Shown: one piece after another, positions 56,501-64,000 of the stretch | Layout: every line of letters starts with the position of its first letter | Numbering within the stretch: the first letter of the stretch is position 1 | Assembly (NCBI RefSeq): GCF_003351865.1 | Contig: NZ_CP022242.1 | Location: 558,001-622,000, forward strand | DNA length: 64,000 nucleotides | Source: Methanofervidicoccus sp. A16 | GTDB lineage: Archaea > AGJL01 > Methanococci > Methanococcales > Methanococcaceae | Direction: 5' to 3' | Notes under the pieces: generated by a model | The model's input: only the letters and a program-made list of their open reading frames with translations | Databases searched by the model: none | What the model was told of the DNA's origin: nothing | Translations under genes and position numbers: made by a program

Positions 56501-56607
56501 AAACTTCACCAGGCTACAATAATTTATCATTATTAATCATTATATTTTTTGTTTTTTCTGATAGTATATATATTTTTTTGTTAGTATATAGAAAGATGGT
56601 GCTACCA

Positions 56608-56665
56608 ATAACCTTAATTTCTATTAGAAAAATCTTGATAAAAATCAATTATTATTAAAAATAAA
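56608..56665. repeat. Solo MITE-like end in the cdhA-lyase divergent region
   Basis: ACCTTAATTTCTATTAGAAA followed by AATCTTGATAAAAATCAATT resembles the end of a type 1 element (compare 38492). No partner end is present. It lies in the 221-base region that must hold the promoters for cdhA and the plus-strand chorismate lyase-like gene. Confidence 0.45.
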
Positions 56666-56721
56666 TATTATAAAATTTTTTATTTTTATTAAAATTATTA
56701 TTTTTATTAGGTGAATGTCTA

Positions 56722-57228
56722 ATGGTGTTAAAACCTTACAGAATTATAAATGAGTTATCTAAAAAGTATTCTCTTAGAAACGAGGAGAAGATGCTCTTAG
56801 GTACCGACGGAAGTGTTACTAACCTACTGGAGATTCTCTTCAACGATGAGATCACTGTGGAAACCATCAGTCAGAAAATAGTAGACGGTATAAACTACAG
56901 AAGTGTAATACTTAAGATTAAAGATACTCCCTTAGTATACGCCACCTCAAAGATCCCCCTGAAGAGTATCGAGGACAAAACATTAAGGGACAACATTAAG
57001 AGGGATCTACTATCTGCAGATATTCCTATCGGTAAGATCTTGAAAATACATAACTTGGAAACTCGGCGGGAGATAGTAGATATATCCTGTAAAGAGGTAG
57101 AAGAATCCGTTAGAAGGTACCTAAATACAGAGAAAAGAGTTCTTCCCCAGAGAACATACCATATTATATATAAGAGTAAGGTACTTATGGAGATCACTGA
57201 AATATTTAATGTTGGAGAACACCTATAA
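56722..57228 (+). CDS. Chorismate lyase-like protein (DUF98)
   Basis: A 168-residue protein of the DUF98/chorismate pyruvate-lyase-like superfamily. LLGTDGSVTNLLEILFNDEI and VYATSKIPLKSI are family blocks, and TRREIVDI contains an Arg pair that in UbiC-like folds binds the substrate. In methanogens 4-hydroxybenzoate is a precursor in methanopterin synthesis, so a chorismate lyase is expected, but activity is inferred. The ATG at 56722 lies 7 to 8 bases after AGGTGA. The amrS gene starts 11 bases after its stop, so they are co-transcribed. Confidence 0.72.
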   Translation: MVLKPYRIINELSKKYSLRNEEKMLLGTDGSVTNLLEILFNDEITVETISQKIVDGINYRSVILKIKDTPLVYATSKIPLKSIEDKTLRDNIKRDLLSADIPIGKILKIHNLETRREIVDISCKEVEESVRRYLNTEKRVLPQRTYHIIYKSKVLMEITEIFNVGEHL

Positions 57229-57239
57229 TTGGGATAACT

Positions 57240-58274
57240 ATGGTTATCAGAAAAAATGAAGAAAAACTCCACGAGGCTATGTACTACGAGCCTTTAGATA
57301 ATAAATTAGTTAGATGCACCCTATGTCCCAGATACTGTGTAATTCCCCCCGGTAGAAGAGGTTTCTGTAGGTGTAGGGAGAACATAGATGGAAAACTCTA
57401 CGCCATAAACTATGGTAAAGTATGTTCCGCCGCTGTAGATCCCATTGAAAAAAAGCCCCTCTATCACTTCTATCCAGGTTCCCTTACATTCTCTATAGCC
57501 ACTGGAGGATGTAACTTTAGGTGTAAACACTGTCAAAACTGGGAGGTTAGCCAGAGGGCCCCTGACGAGATTATCTATACTACCCTCTACCCCGAGGATA
57601 TAGTAAAGATGACACTAGAATATAGATGTGACGGTATATCCTACACCTACACTGAACCGACAGTATTCTACGAACTTATGTACGATACTGTGAATATAGC
57701 CAGGAGGAAAGGTTTATACAACGTCATGGTGACAAATGGATATATAAACGAGGAGCCCTTGAGAAACTTAAAGATAGACGGGATGAACATAGATATAAAA
57801 GGCAACGAGAGGTTTTACAGAGAGGTGTGTAGTGGATCACTGGAACCTGTTCTGAGAACTGCCGTACTCTCCAAAAAGATGGGTATCCATGTGGAGATAA
57901 CTAACCTTATAATACCTACCTACAACGACAACATAGAGGATATTTTAAATATAATACACTTCGTAAGGGACTACTTAGGTAGAGATACACCTCTCCACTT
58001 CACAAGGTTCTTCCCAAGGTATAAGTTGTTAGATATCCCTCCAACACCTATAGAGGTTTTAGAAAGGGCTAGGAACCTTGCCTTAGAGGAGGGTTTAAAG
58101 TACGTCTATATAGGAAACGTCCCAGGACATGAGGGGGAGAATACCTACTGTCCAAAGTGTGGAACTCTACTTATAGACAGATCGAAATTTACAGGGATAA
58201 TTATTAATATCGATAGAAGTTCTGGGATTCCAAAGTGTCCTAACTGTGGAGAGGTGGTGGATATAGTGATGTGA
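57240..58274 (+). CDS. amrS: AmmeMemoRadiSam system radical SAM enzyme
   Basis: A 344-residue radical SAM protein of the AmrS/pyruvate-formate-lyase-activating-like family. Cys ligands are C91-x3-C95-x2-C98 (CNFRCKHCQNW). An N-terminal cysteine set (CTLCPRYCVIPPGRRGFCRC, 26-45) and a C-terminal zinc-ribbon pair (YCPKCGTLLIDR; CPNCGEVVD) frame the core. Its substrate is unknown. The AMMECR1 partner is at 3502-4125. It is co-transcribed with the chorismate lyase-like gene, 11 bases upstream, and starts at ATG 57240 after GGGATAACT. A Memo-family gene is not in the window. Confidence 0.9.
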   Translation: MVIRKNEEKLHEAMYYEPLDNKLVRCTLCPRYCVIPPGRRGFCRCRENIDGKLYAINYGKVCSAAVDPIEKKPLYHFYPGSLTFSIATGGCNFRCKHCQNWEVSQRAPDEIIYTTLYPEDIVKMTLEYRCDGISYTYTEPTVFYELMYDTVNIARRKGLYNVMVTNGYINEEPLRNLKIDGMNIDIKGNERFYREVCSGSLEPVLRTAVLSKKMGIHVEITNLIIPTYNDNIEDILNIIHFVRDYLGRDTPLHFTRFFPRYKLLDIPPTPIEVLERARNLALEEGLKYVYIGNVPGHEGENTYCPKCGTLLIDRSKFTGIIINIDRSSGIPKCPNCGEVVDIVM

Positions 58275-58319
58275 TAAAAGTTTCAAATAAAAATAAAAAC
58301 TAAAATAGAATTACTACAA

Positions 58320-58751
58320 TTTACTTTTTTAAGATAGTTTAAAAAAAATAATAAAAATAACTATAAAAATAATAAAAATAAAAAATAAAGAAAATGTTTA
58401 AAAACAAAAAACTTTTATTATCCTAGATACAAAAATTTAAAAAGAAGATTGGAGGGGATGGTCCTCTGTATATCTTCTAATACAGGGATTTAGAATAGAA
58501 TTTTTTATCTTACCTAAGTGCTCAAAAAGATCCTAAGGATATCTAATATTTTTATAATTGATTATTTTCATTATGATTTTTATAATTATAATGACTATCT
58601 TTTTATTATTTTTTTAATTACTACTATGGTGGGATAAGGTTATTTACTTTTTTATCTCCATCCCTTCAGAATTATTTTATTATTATTTCTCATAAGAATT
58701 TTTATTATTTTTTATTATTCTTCTAATCACAATCTTGATGAGAACTAAGGT
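58320..58751. mobile_element. MITE-like element, core type 2 plus type 3 module, overlapping the cobY 3' end
   Basis: The left end is degraded (AAGATAGTTTAAAAAAAATA at 58331). The type 2 core (AAGATTGGAGGGGATGGTCC) is at about 58445, and its right end GTGGGATAAGGT at 58640. It is followed at once by the type 3 module (CATCCCTTCAGAATTATTTT) and a terminal repeat ending at 58751 (reversed ACCTTAGTTCTCATCAAGAT). That end lies inside the cobY reading frame. Confidence 0.65.
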
Positions 58752-59370
58752 ATATAATATTATCTTTCTTAGTGTTATCATTATTTATACTCTTGATAAT
58801 TGCCTCCGCTATTTCCCTCTCCTCTAAGGTATTCACATTTAGAATAGGTTCCTCTAGAATATACAGTTTTTCTACCTGTTCCCTATTTGCAGGATAGAGT
58901 ATATTTATACCTATTGGGATGTACTTTCCCATGGCTACTGTAGACCTGCCAAGATACTTATCTCTCTCTACCACCACACAGAGGGCCTCTAAATCTCTAT
59001 ATTGAGACCTTAAGGTATAATATTCATCAACGATTTCATCTATAATCTTAGGAGTTATAGTAGGTATATCACAGGATACTACCATAAAAGGCTCTGAGAA
59101 ATACCTCATAGAGTAGTTTATATCATAGATGTAGCCTTTTCCAGGAGTGTCAATTATTTTTATTCTTTTATTAGGATACTTCTTAGAAAGATATTCCTTA
59201 GTTTTTCTGGTATTTTTAGACACTGCAATGTATATATTCTCTATTTTGGAGTTTAGAAGGGAGTAAATTACGTAATCTATCATAGGTTTTTTTAAAATTG
59301 GTAATAGTGGTTTTTCTATTTTAACTTTTAGCCTACTACCTTTTCCACCAGCCATAAGTAGGGCATCCAT
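58723..59370 (-). CDS. cobY: Adenosylcobinamide-phosphate guanylyltransferase
   Basis: A 215-residue nucleotidyltransferase that activates adenosylcobinamide phosphate with GTP in the archaeal cobamide pathway, replacing bacterial CobU. LMAGGKGSRLKV (5-16) and EKPLLPILKKPMIDYV are the nucleotide-binding signature; SCDIPTIT is the metal site. The protein is about 20 residues longer than M. jannaschii CobY (about 196). The last nine codons and the stop (YLSSHQDCD) are read from the terminal repeat of a MITE-like element, so the extra tail looks acquired. ATG start at 59370 with GTGAAAAT. Confidence 0.9.
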   Translation of the reverse strand: MDALLMAGGKGSRLKVKIEKPLLPILKKPMIDYVIYSLLNSKIENIYIAVSKNTRKTKEYLSKKYPNKRIKIIDTPGKGYIYDINYSMRYFSEPFMVVSCDIPTITPKIIDEIVDEYYTLRSQYRDLEALCVVVERDKYLGRSTVAMGKYIPIGINILYPANREQVEKLYILEEPILNVNTLEEREIAEAIIKSINNDNTKKDNIIYLSSHQDCD

Positions 59371-59587
59371 ATTTTCACAATTTTATTTTAATTAAATAAA
59401 ATTAAAAATAATTATAATAATTAAAATTATAATTAGAATAAAAAATAGTTAAAATGAGGAGAAAAATAAAAAAGGTTTAAGGTTAACAGTATAGTACAAA
59501 ACCAAGTAATATTTTATTTTTTACTGTATTTATTCTTTATTAAGTATTATCATTAATTTAATATTATATCATCAACTACTATACAAA

Positions 59588-60991
59588 TTATCCCAATGTT
59601 TCCCTAATTGCCTCATAGAGATTTCTACATAGAAACTCTATCTCCTCCTCTGTAATAGTTAAAGGAGGAACTAATATTATGGTGTTAAGGATAGGTCTCA
59701 TATATATACCTCTCTTAAGTAGGTTCTCTGCAACCTTATAGGCCACCTTCTCCCTGTATGGGTAGGGTTCCTTAGTTCTCTTATCTTTCACCAACTCAAT
59801 ACCTACCATAAAACCTCTCTTTCTAACATCTCCCACATGTTCCAACTCCTTCAACCTCTCTAACTCCCTATGGAACATCTCTATCTTCTTATTCACATTC
59901 TTAAAGAAGTTCTTCTCCTCTAATATCTCCAAGGTGGCAAGTGCCGAGGTACATAACAACTGATTTCCTGTATAGGTATGTCCATGGAAGAAATGTCTAA
60001 ACTCTTCAAAATCTCCTAAGAATTGGTTGTATATTTCATCAGTTGTCATGGTAACTGCTAAGGGGAGATACCCTCCAGTTATTCCCTTTCCAATTGTAAT
60101 TATATCTGGTTTAGATATGCTTCTTAACTCCTCCCTCTCGGAATAAAGATATCTACCAAGTCTTCCAAAAGTTGCAACCTCGTCTAATATAAATATTATA
60201 CCCTCCTCCTTGGATCTCCTCGCCAACTCCTCTATGTAGTTATCTGGATATGGGATCATCCCAGCAGAGCCCATCACCCCCCCTTCAAGTATTATACAGA
60301 ACAACTCATCTTTCTTCTCCTCCAAGAGTTTCAACATATCCTCGAGGCAGTCCATACTACACCCCTTCTCCATCCTCTCATCTGTATCCCTGAAGTTGTG
60401 GCCGTATCTACACCTGTAGCAGTAGGGAGGATTTCCATGATATCCCTTAAATAGGAGGGGCTTAAATAAACCGTGGAAGATCTCACTACCTCCTACACTC
60501 ATGGCTCCAAAGGTATCTCCATGGTAGCCCTCCTTCACAGAGAGGAACTTAGTTCTCTTTTTATTTCCTTCAGGATCCTTTAACTGGTAGTACTGAAAGG
60601 CTATCTTAAGGGCGATCTCAACAGCCTCTGAACCATCCTCCGAGTAGAATACTTTAGTTAGATGAAGGGGGGTAATTTCAACAAGTTTCTTCGCCAGGAG
60701 TATAGAGGGAATATTACCACATCCCAAGAGAGTAGAGTGGCATATCTTATCTGCCTGTCTCTTTATCTCCTCAATAATTCTCTTTTCACTATGACCAAAG
60801 AGGTTGCACCATATCGAGGATACTGCATCTAAGTATCTATTCCCGTAGATGTCTATAAGGTAGTTGCCCTCCCCCCTCTCTATTATTAGATTTTTAAAGG
60901 GAGGATCGTACTCCTTCATCTGGGTGTATGGGTGCCATACGTACTTTTTATCCCATTGAGCAAGGTCTTCAGGGGTGTAATTCTCTTTCAT
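59588..60991 (-). CDS. bioA: Adenosylmethionine-8-amino-7-oxononanoate aminotransferase
   Basis: A 467-residue class III PLP aminotransferase of biotin synthesis, making 7,8-diaminononanoate. WHPYTQMKEYDPP and YLDAVSSIWCNLFGHS at the N terminus, KEGYHGDTFGAMSVGG, FILDEVATFGRLG and the PLP-lysine block DIITIGKGITGGYLPLAVT are specific to BioA. The rest of the pathway is not in the window. The insert with cysteines (YCYRCRYGHNFRDTDERMEKGC, about 190-213) is unusual for BioA and may bind metal. ATG start at 60991 with GGTGAAACC. Single-gene unit. Confidence 0.92.
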   Translation of the reverse strand: MKENYTPEDLAQWDKKYVWHPYTQMKEYDPPFKNLIIERGEGNYLIDIYGNRYLDAVSSIWCNLFGHSEKRIIEEIKRQADKICHSTLLGCGNIPSILLAKKLVEITPLHLTKVFYSEDGSEAVEIALKIAFQYYQLKDPEGNKKRTKFLSVKEGYHGDTFGAMSVGGSEIFHGLFKPLLFKGYHGNPPYCYRCRYGHNFRDTDERMEKGCSMDCLEDMLKLLEEKKDELFCIILEGGVMGSAGMIPYPDNYIEELARRSKEEGIIFILDEVATFGRLGRYLYSEREELRSISKPDIITIGKGITGGYLPLAVTMTTDEIYNQFLGDFEEFRHFFHGHTYTGNQLLCTSALATLEILEEKNFFKNVNKKIEMFHRELERLKELEHVGDVRKRGFMVGIELVKDKRTKEPYPYREKVAYKVAENLLKRGIYMRPILNTIILVPPLTITEEEIEFLCRNLYEAIRETLG

Positions 60992-61156
60992 GGTTTCACC
61001 TATGGTACTATTTTATCACAATTTGGTATGGCCTTTATTTAAAAAAGAAATAGAAAAATAAAATAAGGATGAAAATAAAAATTAGTTATTACTTATTTTT
61101 TATAATTATTATTAAAAATTAAAAGATTAATATTTAATTATATTATCTACTAAGAT

Positions 61157-61582
61157 TTAACAGCATATTACCTCTACAAATTTAGGCTCCCTTTTTATCT
61201 TGTCGTACCACATACATATGCCTACTGTAATATCTCCCTTTCTACCAATTACATAATCACAGAGACATCCCATCTCCTCAAAAGATCTTTTTAATCTCTC
61301 AAAACCGAAGGTATCTGGGTATATACAGTTATCTCTACCTCCCAGTTTTTCATCTATTTTCTCTACGAACAACTCTATATCTTCTCTATTATTTACGATC
61401 TCAAAACCGTTCTCTTTCAATTTATCCTCTAAATACTCCTTAATTGAGTTGTACTCTTCAAACCTTTTATCCCTACAAATACCTCTAACAATTAAAAGGT
61501 CGTTTCTATCGTATATAGGCTTTGATCCTTTAAATGCCTCTAGGGATCTCATAATTTTTCCAGTGATGGCCTTTATAATCAC
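61157..61582 (-). CDS. DUF2120-like methanogen protein
   Basis: A 141-residue soluble protein that resembles the methanogen-specific DUF2120 family; this rests on general appearance. Cysteines cluster near the C terminus (GCLCDYVIGRKGD; VEVICC), and a terminal Cys-Cys is unusual. No catalytic motif is recognised. It starts at GTG 61582 with GGTGAAACA, 9 bases after the UPF0104 stop, so both come from one transcript and may work together at the membrane. Confidence 0.5.
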   Translation of the reverse strand: MIIKAITGKIMRSLEAFKGSKPIYDRNDLLIVRGICRDKRFEEYNSIKEYLEDKLKENGFEIVNNREDIELFVEKIDEKLGGRDNCIYPDTFGFERLKRSFEEMGCLCDYVIGRKGDITVGICMWYDKIKREPKFVEVICC

Positions 61583-61591
61583 TGTTTCACC

Positions 61592-62587
61592 TTACTTCTT
61601 TAATTTTCTTCTTATTATATAGTAGGCAACAAATCCAAACAACGTAGGTATTAGGTAAGATACCACCCTATCTAAGAGGGTTCCAGTAGTGGAGATGGAG
61701 TGAGGAATTCCAAAGTAGGAGTAGAGTGTTATAGATACAGCGTCAGATACTCCAAGACTACCTGGTAATGTGGGGAGGATACCTACAAGTAGGGAGACTA
61801 AGTAGGTTGAAGAGAGGGCTATTGGAGATACTCTATAACCAATGGACAGAAAGAGTATGTAATTTTTAAATATATCTAAAAACCACCAGAGAAAGGTAAG
61901 GATAAAGGGCATTACCATCTTTTTTCTATTGTTATGGAGAAAAAGTATATTCTGTTGTAGATCTTCTATCGACTTATAAATCTCCTTTTCAGGTATGTTT
62001 TTAGAAGATACATAGGATATTATCCTTATCAACTTTGATGCCACTTTGTAGGGGAGGGATCTATGCATTATAATATATACACTGATAACCATGAGGACAC
62101 CTATTAATAACCACACTACCACAAGTTCTTCTACAAGGGGGATACCTTCTATCAGAAAGTACAGAATCACAAGAAGGGACAATACTAAAAAGGCAACAGT
62201 GTCTAAAACCCTTTCAACTATAACACTAGAGAAAGATATAGATTTTGGGATATTTTCCAACTTCGAGAGATAATAGGCTCTAAAAGGTTCACTCCCTCCT
62301 TTCATAGATGGGGTTATATTGTTTATAAACTGTCCCATCATAATCAGTAAAAAGAGGTTTTTAGAAGATGCTCTACAATTACTTATAGACAGGATAGTTT
62401 TCCATCTTAAAGTAAGTATATAACATCCTAAAAAATAGAGAAGTACCGCCAGTAAAAAGATAAGAGGGTCTGTAGATAGTAGTACAGATACAACCTCGGT
62501 GATTCCAACGTGTATGATTATGGCAAGAATAATAGTTAGCCCTAAGAAATATAGAAGAAAGGTTACTATCTTTTTCCTTAGACCCAT
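61592..62587 (-). CDS. UPF0104 flippase-like integral membrane protein
   Basis: A 331-residue polytopic protein with about eight hydrophobic helices. GQFINNITPSMKGGSEPFRAYYLSK (about 91-115), the VIVERVLDTVAF block and LPGSLGVSDAVSITL are signatures of the UPF0104 / lysylphosphatidylglycerol synthase TM family. Archaeal members are annotated as possible lipid or glycolipid flippases; the lysyl-transferring domain of MprF is absent. It starts at ATG 62587 after GGGATAGA. The next gene, DUF2120-like, starts 9 bases after its stop. Confidence 0.85.
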   Translation of the reverse strand: MGLRKKIVTFLLYFLGLTIILAIIIHVGITEVVSVLLSTDPLIFLLAVLLYFLGCYILTLRWKTILSISNCRASSKNLFLLIMMGQFINNITPSMKGGSEPFRAYYLSKLENIPKSISFSSVIVERVLDTVAFLVLSLLVILYFLIEGIPLVEELVVVWLLIGVLMVISVYIIMHRSLPYKVASKLIRIISYVSSKNIPEKEIYKSIEDLQQNILFLHNNRKKMVMPFILTFLWWFLDIFKNYILFLSIGYRVSPIALSSTYLVSLLVGILPTLPGSLGVSDAVSITLYSYFGIPHSISTTGTLLDRVVSYLIPTLFGFVAYYIIRRKLKK

Positions 62588-62820
62588 TCTATCCCAATAA
62601 CACTGTATTAAAATTTAAAAAATAAAAATAATTTTACTTAAAAATCCCTTAATTATGATTTTTAATCCACTCCTTTTCTTTAGGAGTATTTTTTCACCAT
62701 ATAGTTTAATTTAAAGTATTTAAAACTTACTCTATCTTAGTATCTTAAAAAGGTGGAATTTTAGTAAATTGGTTTATATGGCAGAGGCTATAGTATCGGA
62801 ATATTAATTTCCAATACCTT

Positions 62821-63381
62821 TTACATCAATTCATCTACAGTAATTAAAGGTATTAACTTAACACCTATTTTTTCTAAGTTATCCTTGGCTCCCTCCCCTC
62901 TATCCACTACTACAAATACCCTATCAACAACTCCTCCCATGGATCTAATCTCCTCTACAGCCTTTATAACATTCCCTCCTGTGGTGGTAACATCTTCAAC
63001 TAGGATAACCATATCCCCCTCTTTCAAATCCCCCTCTATCTTACTTTTAGTACCATAGTCTTTGGATTTTTTACGTATTATTATTAACTCCTTTTCTGTT
63101 TCAAGAGATACTGCAGTGGCTATTGGTACAGAACCTAATTCAATCCCTCCAATCTTTAAGTTTTTATTTTTTAACTCCTCATCTATATAATTACTTATCA
63201 TTTTTGCGATAGTTTTTAATATCCTTGGATCTGTAATGGCCCTTTTAATATCTATATAGTAGTTACTCCTCTTTCCAGATGAAAGGATGAAATCACCAAA
63301 TTTGATACAGCCTCTATTCTTTAGAGCATGTATTAACTCTTCTTTCAACTTTTTTATATCCTTTTCTTCTCTATCACTCAA
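62821..63381 (-). CDS. pyrE: Orotate phosphoribosyltransferase
   Basis: A 187-residue type I phosphoribosyltransferase that makes OMP from orotate and PRPP. The PRPP-binding loop VILVEDVTTTGGNVIKAV (about 124-141) and GDFILSSGKRSNYYID at the N terminus are diagnostic. The open frame extends 23 codons further to 63450, but a strong AGGTGAGAGA site directly before TTG 63381 gives the normal family length, so that TTG is the start. It is divergent from the secreted S-layer-like gene, about 88 bases apart. Confidence 0.93.
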   Translation of the reverse strand: MSDREEKDIKKLKEELIHALKNRGCIKFGDFILSSGKRSNYYIDIKRAITDPRILKTIAKMISNYIDEELKNKNLKIGGIELGSVPIATAVSLETEKELIIIRKKSKDYGTKSKIEGDLKEGDMVILVEDVTTTGGNVIKAVEEIRSMGGVVDRVFVVVDRGEGAKDNLEKIGVKLIPLITVDELM

Positions 63382-63469
63382 TCTCTCACCTATATTATAT
63401 TCACATAAATAAAAAATAAATAACCTCTTTATTATTAATATTATACTCATAAATTAAATGGTGATAAGT

Positions 63470-64000
63470 TTGAGATGTATTGAAATAGTTAAGGTAATGG
63501 CGGTAGTTTTTCTAATACTTCCTTTAAGTTATTCCCTATCGATAACCTCCACTCCAGCCTTGGTGATATCCAACAAGGATACTCCAGATGTAGAGTACGC
63601 TAAGATGATTATGGACAAGTATTACTTAAAAAGGAAGATCCAAATCTTGAATGAGAGTGCAGTGGATATTCTAGAAAGAAAAGTAGAATATGTACCTATA
63701 CTTGACAATAAAAACCTTTCTTTGGATAAAGGTAGATATAAATTGTATATAGAATATGAAATAGAGAACAATAGTAAATTAAGATATAAAGAAATAATTC
63801 TTTCATTTAAGATAACTAACGATAATGAAATAGATTTCTTAGGTAAAAAATATGAGGTATTAAATAGAGATGACAAGAAATTGATTCTATACACTTCAGT
63901 AAAAAAGATCGCTACTAATTCCTCTTTCAACTATAGTGATTATAGAATAATTCCAAAGTTAGTATCTGTCGATAATCAGGTATTAATTGTTGATATTTGC
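63470..64000 (+). CDS. Secreted S-layer-like protein, N-terminal part (3' end outside window)
   Basis: The frame is open for 177 codons to the window edge. It probably starts at TTG 63470, with GGTGA at 63460-63464; an in-frame ATG lies at 63458. The product begins with a typical signal peptide (MRCIEIVKVMAVVFLILPLSYS) and continues as a beta-rich chain. VISNKDTPDVEYAKMIMDKYYL and IDFLGKKYEVL followed by KLILYTSVKK recall the methanococcal S-layer and related large surface proteins; this is a weak resemblance. Many Asn-x-Ser/Thr sites suggest glycosylation. It stands divergent from pyrE. Confidence 0.6.
   Translation, partial: MRCIEIVKVMAVVFLILPLSYSLSITSTPALVISNKDTPDVEYAKMIMDKYYLKRKIQILNESAVDILERKVEYVPILDNKNLSLDKGRYKLYIEYEIENNSKLRYKEIILSFKITNDNEIDFLGKKYEVLNRDDKKLILYTSVKKIATNSSFNYSDYRIIPKLVSVDNQVLIVDIC

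Noticed and set aside
62821-63450. Longer PyrE with a hydrophobic N-terminal extension
   Set aside because: The extra residues come from AT-rich leader DNA. A strong AGGTGAGAGA before TTG 63381 gives the usual protein.

Overview
The window comes from an AT-rich archaeal chromosome, almost certainly a methanogen of the order Methanococcales and probably a thermophile near Methanocaldococcus or Methanotorris. Support: CdhA/CdhB of the acetyl-CoA decarbonylase/synthase complex, CofG (F420), CobY and CbiH (corrinoids), archaeal aIF5B, S8e and RNase P Pop5, a split carB, archaeal GGTGA-type ribosome binding sites, and intergenic DNA that is nearly all A and T. It is not Methanocaldococcus jannaschii: aIF5B here has no intein. 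Genus placement is inference.

Layout. 1-9.1 kb: tail of a membrane protein, cbiH with a DUF2100-like gene, a small membrane protein after an archaeal ornithine cyclodeaminase, AMMECR1 with a tRNA G10 methyltransferase, a ClpP-like membrane serine protease with DUF192, an AAA ATPase and thioredoxin reductase. 9.4-20.7 kb: a nine-TPR protein, leuA-ileS, infB, alaS. 21-28 kb: M20 peptidase, tRNA-Ala(GGC), prepilin peptidase, YchF GTPase, DUF457 membrane protein, sucC. 28-37.5 kb: carB1/carB2, rps8e, pepQ, aminotransferase, elp3. 37.6-38.4 kb: an IS6-like insertion sequence with a perfect 54-bp tandem duplication of its left end. 39-43 kb: a SpoIIM-type membrane protein with a secreted partner, and a KH/PP-loop-like protein. 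43.6-50.7 kb: NADH oxidase-like flavoprotein, pgi, and the rnp2-pyrD-cofG operon. 51.5-58.3 kb: guaAA, PRC-barrel protein, the cdhA-cdhB-ferredoxin-flavoprotein cluster, a chorismate-lyase-like gene and amrS. 58.7-64 kb: cobY, bioA, UPF0104 with a DUF2120-like gene, pyrE, and the start of a secreted S-layer-like protein cut by the window edge.

The most unusual content lies between genes. At least ten intergenic regions from 17.7 to 58.8 kb carry short elements whose ends read ACCYTARTTCCCATCAA followed by an AT-rich arm, in inverted orientation, often bounded by TA. The elements share ends but carry one of several cores. Some are nested, and identical junctions between core modules recur at separate loci, which suggests composite MITE-like units that move together. 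One end forms the last codons of cobY, one directly follows the guaAA stop codon, one abuts the carB1 TATA box, and one is interrupted by the IS6-like element. No transposase for them is in the window.

Metabolically the window mixes autotrophic carbon fixation (cdh, sucC), cofactor synthesis (cobY, cbiH, cofG, bioA), pyrimidine and purine synthesis (carB, pyrD, pyrE, guaAA), amino-acid synthesis (leuA, ornithine cyclodeaminase) and translation. Most transcription units have one to three genes. Start codons were moved from the longest frame wherever a GGTGA-type site pointed clearly to a downstream codon.
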